Source of the DNA: Catalinimonas niigatensis
Lineage (GTDB): Bacteria > Bacteroidota > Bacteroidia > Cytophagales > Cyclobacteriaceae
Length of the DNA: 64,000 nucleotides
Direction: 5' to 3'
NCBI RefSeq assembly: GCF_030506285.1
Contig: NZ_CP119422.1
Coordinates: 3,057,001-3,121,000, forward strand
Below are positions 28,601-38,100 of the stretch, piece after piece. The translations under genes were made by a program, and so were the position numbers. Each line of letters opens with the position of its first letter. Positions within the stretch are counted from its first letter, which is position 1. The notes under the pieces are model-generated. The model ran no database searches. It was given only the letters and a program-made list of their open reading frames with translations, and had not been told where the DNA came from.

Positions 28601-28771
28601 GCCCTGTACCAGAATGTTCACACCTGGTAAGCTTTCCCCGGTTTCCAGGGAAGTCACCTTACCATTTACTGTACGCGATTGAGCCATTACCATATTGCCC
28701 GATAAGCATAGGATGACCAACAGTGTACCCATGTAGAAAATTTTGTTCATAAGAGAAGATTTATGTGACAT
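25625..28771 (-). CDS. SusC/RagA TonB-dependent outer-membrane transporter (first)
   Basis: 1048 residues. Signal peptide (MNKIFYMGTLLVILCLSG), a CarboxypepD_reg-like N-terminal domain (GKVTSLETGESLPGVNILVQ to SVPSEEAILTFSFIGYQSEE), a plug domain with ALQGRVAGVQITNSGGAPG, IIIRGLTSLNPN and PLFVVDGVPIDN, and a long 22-strand-type barrel ending in SYFFTLNLTL with the terminal aromatic/hydrophobic signature. Energised by TonB-ExbBD, it imports a ligand together with the SusD partner. Start ATG 28771 with MSHKSSLMNK; an inner ATG at Met8 is an alternative. Its upstream region of 585 bp separates it from terC and should hold regulation. Confidence 0.95.
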   Translation of the reverse strand: MSHKSSLMNKIFYMGTLLVILCLSGNMVMAQSRTVNGKVTSLETGESLPGVNILVQGSTTGTVTDVDGNYRISVPSEEAILTFSFIGYQSEEVAVNGRSTVDVQLSPSTEQLSEVVVTSFGIEQEKQALGYAVQELQSQEITETKQPNLVNALQGRVAGVQITNSGGAPGMSSRIIIRGLTSLNPNADNQPLFVVDGVPIDNSTVESPGTPRGASNRVADLNPNDIESVNILKGAAATALYGVRAANGAVIITTKKGQAGDVKVNISSSVGFEEINKYPEFQEQYGQGFSGDFDPSSFWPSWGAPIPAVQVIEPEHRYYDNTRNLMRTGTHLDNTVSVSGGNENTTFYSSISNLQQKGVIPFSNWDRTSAKLSGKVGMGNKFDLTGSINYIKSGGNRVPHDRIMERLMYWSFTQDVSDYINPDGTQNTYGSTTNPLYDARFATYEDDVNRVIGNLNFNYRPSDWLSLSYRIGTDVYSDQRVEILPGPLGLEGEVALDPDGFIRKNKINSRDINSTLNITMNHTFDEKLDATLRLGNDVFDRSRNDLNSLGSDFVIPRFYNLGNTINLQTDEYLQQRRLIGVYGDLLLNYDDYLYLNITARNDWSSTLPVENRSFFYPSVNLGFVFNDVLDLPEFLSYGKLRASYAEVGKDAEPYSTALTYTSPTDAGGDIYFPLQEQVGFTRNNTLGSPTLRPEKTTAVEIGTDLRFFENRLSLDFTWYKSNSKDQIIPVPVSNTTGYSTFVTNAGELENQGIELILGATPLQIDDFSWDVSLNFTRNRNRVVEIREGIETIVLGSQFGYAGSTVTLQLIEGEAYGNLYGTSYERFYANGEPEGLTEVDRDLPLVIGANGFPAVNTNQLILGNAQPKWFGGLRNTLNYKGWSFSFLIDARAGMQQYDQYANFYSAFGMLDYSLNRNDVVVFDGFMEDGSPNAQQVWMGQGVGPDGVDYGAGFYRNVYRTVSENFVQDASFIKLRNISLRYTLPGTLLEVTPFSAASLSVAANNIILWTPWAGYDPESFSAGAGGNATAFTGLGYPGVQSYFFTLNLTL

Positions 28772-29308
28772 GAATAGAAAAAAATGGCATGTAGAATACC
28801 AATAAATAAGTGACGAAATAAAAGTTATTTTCTATGAATGCAAAATTTCATATAGATTGAATAAAGCTTATCTGAAAAGATATCAATAGCCATATTATTC
28901 TGAATATCAATTATTTATAAGTTTTTTCCAAAATATTAACTTCAAATTTATACAAACTATCCCTTCAACTGATGGAGTCGCAACACATAAATAGACTTTC
29001 ATTAAGGTCCTACCATAATCTTAAATTTAAAATAATATTTTGCATATCATTTATTTATAGAATTAAATTCTTCATTTAATCAATAATATTTTATTTTGTT
29101 TTACATAATAAGCTAAATACTAAAATAGCAGGGCAGAATTATAGGCGTACATAAGTTAAGTTTTTGTCTTTTCCAGCTTGGATCAGGAGGGGTTTGAAAT
29201 GTAAAATATAAGATGAATCCCTCTTCCATTTTCTAATTTGTAATATGGACTTTTAATTATAAGAAGCTGTATGCTACCTATAGAAGACAAGGTGATCAAA
29301 CACAAAGA
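28772..29308. other. AT-rich intergenic region upstream of the first susC gene
   Basis: I see no gene here. It is very AT-rich, with many short A/T runs. A CAAATTTA at 28943-28950 is the complement of the TAnnTTTG promoter element and could serve the minus-strand susC gene, but a matching -33 is not clear. No anti-sigma or sensor gene lies beside this susC. Confidence 0.4.
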
Positions 29309-29331
29309 AGGCGATACTTATGATATCGCCT
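29309..29331 (-). terminator. Hairpin downstream of terC
   Basis: AGGCGATA (29309-29316) and TATCGCCT (29324-29331) form an 8-bp perfect stem with a 7-nt loop, followed on the minus strand by a T-rich stretch (TCTTTGTGTTT). It lies 26 bp after the terC stop and probably terminates that transcript. Confidence 0.65.
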
Positions 29332-29356
29332 CTTATCCAGTAACTCAAACAATGTA

Positions 29357-30121
29357 TTATTTTACTACCTTCTGCTTAGGCATCTGCTGGTCATGTAACT
29401 GTACCGGATTAGCCTTCTTGCGAAAACGCATATTGAGAATTTCTACCAGTAATGAAAAAGCCACTCCGAAATAAATATAACCTTTGGGTACATGTACGTG
29501 GAAGCCTTCAATGACCAGCATAAAACCAATCAGGATCAGGAAGGAAAGGGCAAGAATTTGTAGTGTAGGATGTTTGTTGATAAAGTCACTGATTTTTCCG
29601 GCAAAAACCATCATTACTCCAATAGAAATCACCACTGCGATAATCATGATCAATACCTGTTGGGTAAGGCCGACAGCTGTTAATATAGAATCAAAAGAAA
29701 AGACCATATCCAGCAGAACAATTTGGGTGAGGGTTTTGGCAAAGCTGTGTACCTTTTTATTCGCGTCATCTACATCAGAAACTTCCTGCCCTTCTATCTT
29801 ATGATGAATCTCGGAAGTACTCTTAGCCAGAAGGAATAATCCCCCTGCCATTAAAATCAGGTCACGACCACTGATATCCAGTTCAAAAATACTGAACAAT
29901 GGCTCGGTAAAGCCTATGATCCAGGTGATACCCAATAACAAAGCTATTCTAAAAATTAGTGCCAGCGCTAGTCCGATATTACGTGCTTTGGGCTGTTGCG
30001 CTTCAGGCAGCTTTCCAGTGACAATAGAGATAAAAATAATGTTATCAATCCCTAGTACAATTTCTAAAAATGTGAGGGTAAGTAGAGCAATCCAGTTTTC
30101 TGCTTCAAGAAAAATTTCCAT
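29357..30121 (-). CDS. TerC family integral membrane protein
   Basis: 254 residues with about seven membrane helices. The N-terminal EIVLGIDNIIFISIVTGKLP is the TerC/Alx signature containing the conserved Asp used for metal handling, and DMVFSFDSILTAVGLTQQ is the second, symmetrical copy. TerC proteins are linked to manganese export and tellurite response; the substrate here is not tested. The tail is basic and charged (RFRKKANPVQLHDQQMPKQK). Start ATG at 30121, divergent from the PfkB-type kinase with a 124-bp spacer. Confidence 0.88.
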   Translation of the reverse strand: MEIFLEAENWIALLTLTFLEIVLGIDNIIFISIVTGKLPEAQQPKARNIGLALALIFRIALLLGITWIIGFTEPLFSIFELDISGRDLILMAGGLFLLAKSTSEIHHKIEGQEVSDVDDANKKVHSFAKTLTQIVLLDMVFSFDSILTAVGLTQQVLIMIIAVVISIGVMMVFAGKISDFINKHPTLQILALSFLILIGFMLVIEGFHVHVPKGYIYFGVAFSLLVEILNMRFRKKANPVQLHDQQMPKQKVVK

Positions 30122-30245
30122 ATGTATTTGTTTAATGCTAAATTAATTGAGCTTTGGCAAGAAATGTTTTGAGGCCTGTTATTTTTTTATCAACATGCCT
30201 GCTTAAATTGGCAAAAAGATTTTTTAACAGCAAACTCCGATTTTT

Positions 30246-31178
30246 ATGAAGATTGTCACGCTTACCATGAATCCTGCCTTAGACAAGAGTTCCCAAGTCA
30301 AAAGTATACGTCCTGATAGTAAACTACGCTGCGACCCTCCTAAATATCAGCCGGGAGGGGGTGGTGTCAACGTTTCACGCGCTATACATAAGCTGGGGGG
30401 AGAGTCTTTGTGTGCTTATCTTGCCGGGGGACCTGATGGCCAAGTAATGCAACAGCTCTTGGATGAGGAAGCCGTAACACAGCATGTCATTCCTATTCAG
30501 AACTGGACCAGACAAAACTTTATCGTAGTGGATAAAAGTAATAACCAGCAATACCGCTTTGGTATGCCCGGAGCTGAGGTGTTTGAAAGGGAGTGGCAGC
30601 AAACCTTGAAGGATATGGAAAATCTCTGCCAGAAAGCCGATTATATAGTAGGAAGTGGCAGCCTTCCTCCTGGTGTTCCGCAGGACTTTTGGGCACGACT
30701 GGCTAAGATTGCGAAAAAGAACGATGCCCGCTATATCGTAGATACTTCAGGCGAAGCCCTGGAACTGGCTGCCGAAGAAGGCGTATATCTGCTAAAACCT
30801 AATCTTGGAGAACTAGGTGCTCTTTCTAAAAAAGAATCCGTGACTGCTCTGGAGCAGGAAGATCTGGCAAAAAAACTCATCAGCGACAATAAAGCTGAAG
30901 TAGTAGTGGTCTCAATGGGTCCGCAGGGAGCGATGCTGGTCTCCGAAGATGAAATTCTTTACGTCCCGGCTCCTACAGTCCATAAGAAAAGTACAGTAGG
31001 AGCAGGTGATAGCATGGTGGCTGGTATGGTGCTTAGCTTGGCGCAAAAGAGATCGCTGACGGAGGTGGTATCGTTCGGCGTAGCCTCAGGCACTGCCGCT
31101 ACCATGAATGAGGGAACCGGGCTGTGCAAAAAAGAAGATACTGAAAAACTCTACCTGTGGATTTTGTCAAAAGTATGA
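30246..31178 (+). CDS. PfkB-family hexose (fructose-phosphate or tagatose-phosphate type) kinase
   Basis: 310 residues of the 1-phosphofructokinase/tagatose-6-phosphate kinase/Pfk-2 subgroup. The N-terminal MKIVTLTMNPALDKSS and QPGGGGVNVSRAIHKLGG are characteristic of this subgroup, and the catalytic VGAGDSMVAGM ends with Asp255 as the base. It phosphorylates a hexose phosphate with ATP; which one cannot be decided from motifs. Start ATG 30246. Its stop TGA overlaps the ATG of the following acetyltransferase (ATGA), so the two are translationally coupled, which is an unexplained pairing. Confidence 0.9.
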   Translation: MKIVTLTMNPALDKSSQVKSIRPDSKLRCDPPKYQPGGGGVNVSRAIHKLGGESLCAYLAGGPDGQVMQQLLDEEAVTQHVIPIQNWTRQNFIVVDKSNNQQYRFGMPGAEVFEREWQQTLKDMENLCQKADYIVGSGSLPPGVPQDFWARLAKIAKKNDARYIVDTSGEALELAAEEGVYLLKPNLGELGALSKKESVTALEQEDLAKKLISDNKAEVVVVSMGPQGAMLVSEDEILYVPAPTVHKKSTVGAGDSMVAGMVLSLAQKRSLTEVVSFGVASGTAATMNEGTGLCKKEDTEKLYLWILSKV

Positions 31179-31708
31179 AAAACCCTATCGTTCTTCATTT
31201 TGAAGATTTTATCATCCGTCCCTGGCAACACGGTGATGAAGAATCATTAGCTACTTACGCCAACAATCATAAAATATGGACCAATGTACGAGACCGCTTC
31301 CCTCATCCTTATACGCTCAAAGATGCAGAGCTGTGGATCAGGATAGCCGATGCCAATAACGCTATGCTCAACTTAGCCATAGAGACGGAAGGTGAAGCCG
31401 CAGGCGGAGTGGGGATAGTGTTTAAACAGGATATTTATTATCGTACCGCAGAAATAGGCTATTGGTTGGGAGAACGTTTTTGGAATAGAGGAATTGCTAC
31501 CAAGGCAGTGAAAGCCATGACTGACTATATATTTGACACACCCCAATATAACATTTGTAGAATGTATGCCGGTATATTTGAATATAATACTGCTTCCGCC
31601 CGGGTGTTGGAAAAAGCCGGATATCAGTTGGAAGCCCGGCTCCGAAAAAGTGTCACCAAAAATGGGAATACAGTAGACGAACTCATCTACGCCAAGCTCA
31701 AGGAATAG
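31175..31708 (+). CDS. GNAT-family N-acetyltransferase
   Basis: About 177 residues. The pattern of RimJ/RimL-type acetyltransferases is seen: FEDFIIRPWQHGDEESLA at the start, GGVGIVFKQDIYYRTAEIGYWL, then the acetyl-CoA motif RFWNRGIATKAVKAMTDYIF and ICRMYAGIFEYNTASARVLE, KAGYQLEARLRKS. The enzyme transfers acetyl groups to an amine; target unknown (a protein N-terminus or small molecule). The ATG at 31175 overlaps the previous stop; a GTG at 31157 would add six residues and is less likely. Downstream is a convergent GH140-like gene. Confidence 0.88.
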   Translation: MKNPIVLHFEDFIIRPWQHGDEESLATYANNHKIWTNVRDRFPHPYTLKDAELWIRIADANNAMLNLAIETEGEAAGGVGIVFKQDIYYRTAEIGYWLGERFWNRGIATKAVKAMTDYIFDTPQYNICRMYAGIFEYNTASARVLEKAGYQLEARLRKSVTKNGNTVDELIYAKLKE

Positions 31709-31822
31709 TAAGTCGGCTACTCTATTTTATGAAAACAGCCCTTGTACTGACCTTTTTGCAGGACTGTCATTTAGCACAATCCTTAAGCCGGTTCAGCTAT
31801 CCTGTATAGCGTTATGTTAGGA

Positions 31823-33202
31823 CTATTTATTCATTCCAAACAACATCTCACCGGGTGTAGTGTAAGCCTTATTTGCATCGTCTATGACAAGTACCCAATC
31901 CTTAGTAGCAATAGGGGTGCGAAAGGTATAGCTGTCATTATTTTTAAATTTTCCCAGACTTACACTATCGCCGGTACGAGGATCAAACCACCATGCATTA
32001 ATTCTTTTGCCAGAGAGCTTTTGTGCGTCGACTTCTACGGAGGAGTTTGCCGGCAGATATACCATCATAAAGTCGCTTCCTCTGGCTGCTGCGATATGCC
32101 TGTCCTCTCCTTCAGCATTTACCACCAGAGATGGATCTGGTATGAGTTCTGTAAAGTTTCTTGATTCAAACAATTGTCGCATATACTCCATCTGTTGAGA
32201 TCCCGGATGATCAATCGCTTCTTTCCAGGGCGTGCGTGCTGAGGAAATAGGCTCTCTTCCTTCCTGCCACATTTGCCAGATATTATGATCACCATAGGTA
32301 TGTCCCAACGCGCCTGACAGCATAGACCAGTAGGCTGCCTGCCGCACGTCAGCATCATCAAACCAGCCGTTTTCAGGTTTCCAGTTGATCGGATGATCCT
32401 CATAGTTAGGCTCTCCATCCAGGTTTGGTTTCACCGGTTCCAGTTGATAGTTATGCGCTGTCATCTCGTAGTTAGGAGTGTTCTTCTGCCCATGCCCTGA
32501 TTGATACATGTTAAAATCAAGCCACTCATCTTCATGAAAAAACTCTGAAGAATGACGGCCTCCCATCGGATGGTAGGTCATCAGATGCGTATCTTCATCT
32601 CCGTTCGCCAAGCCTTCAGCCATTGCTCTTATGATGGCAAAATCTTCCTCTTCTTCAGGAATACGGTCTCCACCCAATATCCAGATGATCGGTTTGTCTT
32701 TGTAGCGTTCACCTAAAAATTCACCATAAGTACGGGCGTTTTCGGGAGTAAATACTTCCGGCCCTACACCCCAACGCTTGTTAAACTTATCACCCCAGGT
32801 GGGTAGCATTCCTATGTACATACCTAAATCTTCTGCTTTATCTACAATAAAATCCACATGCTCAAAATATGCCTCATTAGGTTGGGTTGGATCATTATTG
32901 ATCAGCGGACTGTCGCCATAGGGGTTAGGCGTATTCAAACCATCCAGTTCTGCCAGCACCACTGCCTGGATGACTGTAAAACCTTTATCCGCACGATCTT
33001 CCAGATACATTGTGGCTTCTTCACGGTCAAGACGATGGAAAAGCTCCCAGGCGGTATCACCTAACCAGAAAAAGGGTGTACCATCTTCTTTGATTAGATA
33101 ACGCTTATTATCACTGACCTTGAGCGACTGTGCCAGGAGCGAAGTGTTCATGCCGGCCAGCAGCATATATAATAGTAAGCGGAGTGTAGTGGTGCATTTC
33201 AT
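31823..33202 (-). CDS. GH140-like apiosidase, secreted
   Basis: 459 residues with a signal peptide (LRLLLYMLLAGMNTSLLAQS). The catalytic (beta/alpha)8 domain of the DUF4038/GH140 type shows RYLIKEDGTPFFWLGDTAWE, WILGGDRI with the acid/base Asp region, and LDGEPNYEDHPI with the likely nucleophile Glu. A C-terminal beta domain follows that resembles the collagen-binding-like domain found with this family (AWWFDPRTGDSVSLG). GH140 enzymes release apiose chains from rhamnogalacturonan II. I infer RG-II or a related apiose-containing glycan as substrate. Start ATG 33202; converges on the acetyltransferase across 114 bp with no strong terminator seen. Confidence 0.82.
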   Translation of the reverse strand: MKCTTTLRLLLYMLLAGMNTSLLAQSLKVSDNKRYLIKEDGTPFFWLGDTAWELFHRLDREEATMYLEDRADKGFTVIQAVVLAELDGLNTPNPYGDSPLINNDPTQPNEAYFEHVDFIVDKAEDLGMYIGMLPTWGDKFNKRWGVGPEVFTPENARTYGEFLGERYKDKPIIWILGGDRIPEEEEDFAIIRAMAEGLANGDEDTHLMTYHPMGGRHSSEFFHEDEWLDFNMYQSGHGQKNTPNYEMTAHNYQLEPVKPNLDGEPNYEDHPINWKPENGWFDDADVRQAAYWSMLSGALGHTYGDHNIWQMWQEGREPISSARTPWKEAIDHPGSQQMEYMRQLFESRNFTELIPDPSLVVNAEGEDRHIAAARGSDFMMVYLPANSSVEVDAQKLSGKRINAWWFDPRTGDSVSLGKFKNNDSYTFRTPIATKDWVLVIDDANKAYTTPGEMLFGMNK

Positions 33203-33391
33203 AACTTACAGGGTTGATGTCTACCAAGCTGCAAGTTGAAGTTTTTTAAAAAATCCTTCGTTTGCAGCAGTATTACGAAATGTATAAATTCATACGTATA
33301 ATTTACAAGCTTTTTTAAAATATTTCAATTTTACTAAGCATAAACAGGAGAAAGATCACCCGCAAACATGCTTCTTAAACAGCTACCATTG

Positions 33392-34081
33392 CTACCGCAG
33401 TTTTTTGATTATCTTTTCATCTTTTAATTCCTTTATTGCATCTTTTCCTACCCAGCGAGCCGAAGGCAACTCGTGTGCAGCCAGGCGTTCAGCCACCAGC
33501 ATTGCCATGGTATGCAGCGTCGCGTTACGCTTTCCAATCTGACGCAAAGCCCAGTTGACCGCCTTTTTGACAAAATTCCGCTCATCATAGGCTTCCCGCT
33601 CAATCAAGGGGAAAAAAGCAGCCAACTGAGCATCCTCTACTTTTTTGTCGTGGATAGACAGCCCGGCCATCATTACAAAGCCCGCACGCTTTACAAATTC
33701 TTCATGCCGCTCGCTCCAGACCAAAGCTTTGTCGTAGGCAAAAGGGGTACGGCAAAAAAGATTACTGCAGGTTTGGTCACATATATCCCATGAATTAAAA
33801 TCCCGTACCCATTCTTCCATTTGTGCTTCCGTTACCTCTTTCACTTCATCTAATAAAGTGGCTAGAATGCGAGCTTCGTGTACACCTGTATCCCAGAGCT
33901 GAAGAGCCAGTTGATGGTTTTCTTTGTATCGTTTTGCCAGTGTTCTGAGTACAGGCATTTTTACACCCAGTATGGTTTCGCCTTGTACTCCCAAACGACG
34001 TAAGCTGCTTAGATATTCCGGACCACTTTGTGATTTGAGAAACCGTAGAATATCAACGGCTGAGGGAGAATCTTGCTTCAT
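33392..34081 (-). CDS. DNA alkylation repair protein, AlkD-like
   Basis: 229 residues composed of HEAT-like helical repeats. AlkD-type glycosylases remove N3- and N7-alkylpurines from DNA without base flipping. Family motifs are GETILGVKMPVLRTLAK, FNSWDICDQTCSNLF (Trp/Asp active site) and NFVKKAVNWALRQIGKRN. Start ATG 34081. It is a single gene; its neighbours are not linked to repair. The final helix ends in KDEKIIKKLR. Confidence 0.88.
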   Translation of the reverse strand: MKQDSPSAVDILRFLKSQSGPEYLSSLRRLGVQGETILGVKMPVLRTLAKRYKENHQLALQLWDTGVHEARILATLLDEVKEVTEAQMEEWVRDFNSWDICDQTCSNLFCRTPFAYDKALVWSERHEEFVKRAGFVMMAGLSIHDKKVEDAQLAAFFPLIEREAYDERNFVKKAVNWALRQIGKRNATLHTMAMLVAERLAAHELPSARWVGKDAIKELKDEKIIKKLR

Positions 34082-34429
34082 GGATTAGGGTCTGCTAATT
34101 TGAATTGGATAAACTAACCAATCCTATACTTCTTTGTGCTTTAATTTTTAATAAGTAAATAAATATAGTTTATACTAAAATAAGCCAAGTATCATCCTCA
34201 CTATAAACGAGGACAATAAATGGTTTGATGTAAAAACTTCCTGATACTTACTATATTATACAGAGATAGAAACAGTACTTACGGGTTACAGCGACACTAA
34301 AATCGTTCGCAGCTTATCCTCATGGTCATAAGTAGTTAATAACCTAGTGCATCAAAATTTCTGTTTCTTCTAGACTCAAATGAGCTACCGGCCTCACCCT
34401 ACCTGAAGGATTCAGCAAAGATCAATGCT
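34082..34429. other. Intergenic region without recognised genes
   Basis: No convincing gene or strong terminator. The AlkD-like gene should have its promoter here. Several short A/T-rich stretches are seen near 34140-34200. The stretch at 34320-34430 flanks the decayed gene. Confidence 0.4.
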
Positions 34430-34685
34430 TTACCTAGCGTACACTGACTTCCTCTCCTTCCAGTTTTTTGTATGAAGTCCTCTCCCCAATCCTATGCTGA
34501 TGTGGTAATAATGAGGATCATTAGACAGTTTAATGACGACATCATGCGTCCCTGCTTCTTTGATGGCTTTCAGTTTGCCAGAGGATTTCTAATGTGGCAC
34601 AGGTACAAAAGCCAGAAACAAAATTGACATGAATATCAAACTGATAATAGTCATCAGCAGACTAAGGTATGCAATTTTTAATCAT
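34430..34685 (-). pseudogene. Decayed small secreted or membrane protein gene
   Basis: Reading the minus strand from ATG 34685, the words MIKN are followed by a frame change. One frame then gives a hydrophobic helix (LSLLMTIISLIFMSILFLAF) and, after an in-frame TAG, GKLKAIKEAGTHDVVIKLSN, and DPHYYHISIG. A further shift gives YKKLEGEEVSVR before another stop. Together they look like one small protein (membrane segment plus beta domain) broken by an extra base in an A run, one nonsense codon and a 3' frameshift. I do not recognise the family. The whole reading might be chance, but the protein-like composition over several frames argues for a relic. Confidence 0.35.
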
Positions 34686-34807
34686 GATTTGACCAGAATA
34701 TCAATCTATAACGCAAATCATCCTATCAGGGAATAAGAGATTATCAATAGCTAGACAAAATAACATCTTATTCTTATGCAAAACAGAATAAAAATATGAA
34801 TTATTTA

Positions 34808-34835
34808 TATATACAATATTTATTTATTGTATATA
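34808..34835. repeat. AT-rich inverted repeat upstream of the second susC
   Basis: TATATACAATA (34808-34818) is the exact complement of TATTGTATATA (34825-34835), with a 6-nt loop. It lies about 315 bp before the susC ATG. It could be a regulator site or an AT-rich hairpin. Confidence 0.4.
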
Positions 34836-35019
34836 AATCAAAATCAAAATTTTATTTGATTTAGTGACTACATCTCTTAATATTGCATTATACAAATGTT
34901 GGAAATTCTAGAATGACTAAAGATTTGTTATCCTGATCCAGACAGGGGGTTATGCAAAGATCACCATAAGCATGATATAAATACTTTGCGACTCTTCTAA
35001 AATCCATTGACCCAAGTTT

Positions 35020-35051
35020 AAAAAAAAGCCAGAAACGCTGCTACGTTCCTG
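35020..35051 (-). terminator. Terminator-like hairpin antisense to the second susC leader
   Basis: CAGAAACG (35030-35037) and CGTTCCTG (35044-35051) form a stem with one wobble pair and a 6-nt loop. On the minus strand it is followed by eight T (complement of 35020-35027). It is oriented against susC, 100 bp before its ATG, so it could end an antisense RNA coming from the susC 5' end. Confidence 0.45.
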
Positions 35052-35070
35052 ACTTCAGTTGAGCTCTTTC

Positions 35071-35111
35071 CCTGCCTGTGGGGCAACACATCTATTCTCA
35101 TAGATGGCAGG
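35071..35111 (+). promoter_or_regulatory. Structured leader of the second susC gene
   Basis: CATCTAT (35089-35095) and ATAGATG (35100-35106) form a 7-bp stem with a 4-nt loop. CCTGCC (35071-35076) can pair with GGCAGG (35106-35111), enclosing it, though the two helices share one G. The element lies 40 bp before the start codon and could control translation or termination. No known riboswitch class is recognised. Confidence 0.4.
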
Positions 35112-35150
35112 ATCATCTTGTTTTATTAAGTCAACTTAAATGCTAATGTA

Positions 35151-38100
35151 ATGAAAAAAAACTTTTACTGCCTACTATTTCTATGCAGATGCCGGTGGCT
35201 TCTGAGCCTTAGTTTTCTTTTTCTACACACCTATTCTTTTGCACAAAACAACCTCAGCGGACAGGTATCTGATGAAGAAGGTGGTCCCCTACCGGGTGTT
35301 AATGTCATTGTCAAGGGTACTTCTACCGGAACTGTCACTGACATTGAGGGGAAGTATGCATTAAATGCCAGTGAGGAAGCCAGTGCGCTGGTATTTTCAT
35401 TCATTGGCTACATCAGTCAGGAAGTAGCCATTGGCAACCAGTCTACGATCAATGTATCGCTCTCAACTGATGCCCAAGAGCTTTCTGAAGTGGTCGTCAC
35501 TGCATTAGGAATCCAGCGTGAAGAACGTTCATTGGGCTATTCCGTGCAGGAAATCAATACCCAAGGCTTAGATCAGGCGCGGGAAACTAACATTGTCAAC
35601 TCTCTACAGGGTAAAGTAGCGGGGGTGCAGATCGCCGGAGCTTCAGGAAATATCGGAGGTTCTTCCCGTATCCTGATCCGGGGCGCCAGTTCTGTCTCCG
35701 GCAACAACCAGCCGCTCTTTGTGGTGGATGGCACACCCATTGATAACTCTAATTTTAACAGCGAAGCCACGGAATCAGCCAACGGAGGTATCGACTACGG
35801 CAATGCTGCCCAGGACCTGAACCCCGATGACATTGCCTCCATTTCTATTCTTAAAGGCCCCAGTGCTGCTGCACTTTATGGCTCCCGGGCTGCCAATGGC
35901 GTGATTCTGATCACCACCAAAGGGGGCAAAGGCACCCAGGGTATAGGCGTCAGCATCAACTCCAATACTACTTTCAGCAAAGTCTTTATCCTCCCTGAAT
36001 ACCAAAACGAATACGGCGGTGGTTACAAGCAGGAATTTGACATGTACAACGGAGAGCCTATAGTCGCTTTTCAGGCCGACGAAAGCTGGGGTCCTCGGCT
36101 AGATGGGCAACTGGTGCGTCATTGGGACAGTTTTTATCCTAACGCTCCTGAATTTGGTGAATCCCGACCCTGGGTAGCGAACCCGGATAATATCAAAAAC
36201 TTCTACGAAACCGGCGTAAACTTATCCAATAACGTAGCCCTAACCGCCGGAAGTGACAACGCCAGTGTGCGGGTATCTTATACCAATCTGGATCAGAAGG
36301 GTGTATTTCCCTACAGCGAACTCAAGAGGAATACCATCAGTGTAAATGCTGACGCCAAGCTTACCAGTAAACTAAGCACCAGCGTTCGCTTCAATTATAT
36401 GAAGTCCAGGGTCAATGGAAGGCCAGTCACCGGCGACTATATTGGAGATGGTGCCCAAAGTGTGCAATCCTCCTTCAACACCTGGTTTCAGCGCCAGCTA
36501 GACCTTGACCGACTGAAACAAACTACCACACCTGAAGGAATACAACGTTTATGGAACATCTCCGGTCCTGAAAACTTATCTCCCTTTTATTGGAACAATC
36601 CGTATTGGGAGTTACAAAAGGCTTCTAATCAGGACCTGCGCGAGCGTGTTTTTGGTAACGTTTCTCTTGCGTATGAATTCACCGACCATCTGAAACTTAC
36701 CGGATGGGCGCGTACCGACTTCTACGATGATCGTCGGGAAGCCTGGACACCCATCGGGCACGTTAATATTAGTTCTTACTCAGAAGATGTGAGGAAAGTC
36801 AGTGAGAATAACTTTGAAATGCTTATCCAATACAATCGCCGCTTTCTGAACGATAATATGTCGCTGGCTGCGAACCTGGGGGCTAACCGCCGTATACAGA
36901 CTTTGTATCGCAATTACGGTAAAACCAACGGAGGTTTGAGCGTGCCTGATTTCTATACACTGGAGGCTTCCAAAGACCGCCCTACCATCACTGATATGTC
37001 GCAGGAGCGGGTGGTCAACAGTATGTATGGAAGTGTCAATTTGGGTTTCAGAGATTTTATGTACTTTGATGCTTCCCTCAGAAACGACTGGTCATCTACC
37101 CTGCCGGTAGATAATAATTCTTACCTCTATCCTTCATTTGCGGCCAGCTTTGTGTTCTCTGAGTTTATCTCCAATAAGGGATTACTTTCTTTTGGAAAAC
37201 TACGCGCCGGTTGGGCCAGGGTGGGTAATGATACTGACCCTTACCGTCTGTACCAGATTTATGAGCCTTTCGGATCATTCGGGAGCACGCCCCTCTTTAC
37301 AGTACCCGATATCCTGAACAACAGTGACCTGAAGCCAGAGATTACTACTTCTTATGAATTAGGCCTGGACATGCAGTTTCTGAATGGAAGGATCAGCCTG
37401 GATGCGACCTATTATAATAGTATAGCTACCAATCAGATCATTCAACTTCCGGTCTCAGGGACTTCCGGTAGCCGGTTCAACATTGTGAATGCGGGTGAAA
37501 TGTCCAACAATGGTGTAGAAATGATGCTAAGTGCTGTGCCTATTGAAACCCGGGGAGGCTTTGTATGGGAGTTGATTCTCAATATGGCCAAAAACAATAA
37601 TAAAGTTGTCAGCCTTGCCGATGGACAAGACAATTTCCAATTGGCTGACCAGCGCGTAACCATCAATGCACGCATCGGTGAGCCTTACGGAACCATCGTA
37701 GGGGATGGTTTTGCTGTCAATGAAAATGGAGAACGCCTGGTAGATAGCGAAGGCTATTACATCCGTGAGTTTGGCAAAGTGTTGGGCAATGTGATGGCCG
37801 ATTATACCGGGGGAATCAACAGTAATCTTTCGTATAAAGGCTTTAACTTAAGTACGTTGGTAGACTTCCAGAAGGGCGGAGATTTATTTGTCGGTACCCG
37901 TTCTGTGGGCGTGTATTCCGGCTTAACGAGCGAAACAGTAGGGCCAAACGATCTGGGCAATCCCATGCGTAGCCCGGTAGCTGAAGGGGGAGGCATACGT
38001 GCTGAAGGCGTGCTGGAAAGTGGCGAACAGAATCAGCAATATGTAGAAGCAGTAGATTATTTTAAAGACATCACCGGTATTGATGAATACAGTGTGTTTG

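Noticed and set aside
31729-31809. 26-codon frame starting MKTALVLTFLQDC between GNAT and GH140 genes
   Set aside because: Too short, no ribosome site, lies in a convergent spacer; the resemblance to an isochorismatase N-terminus is weak.
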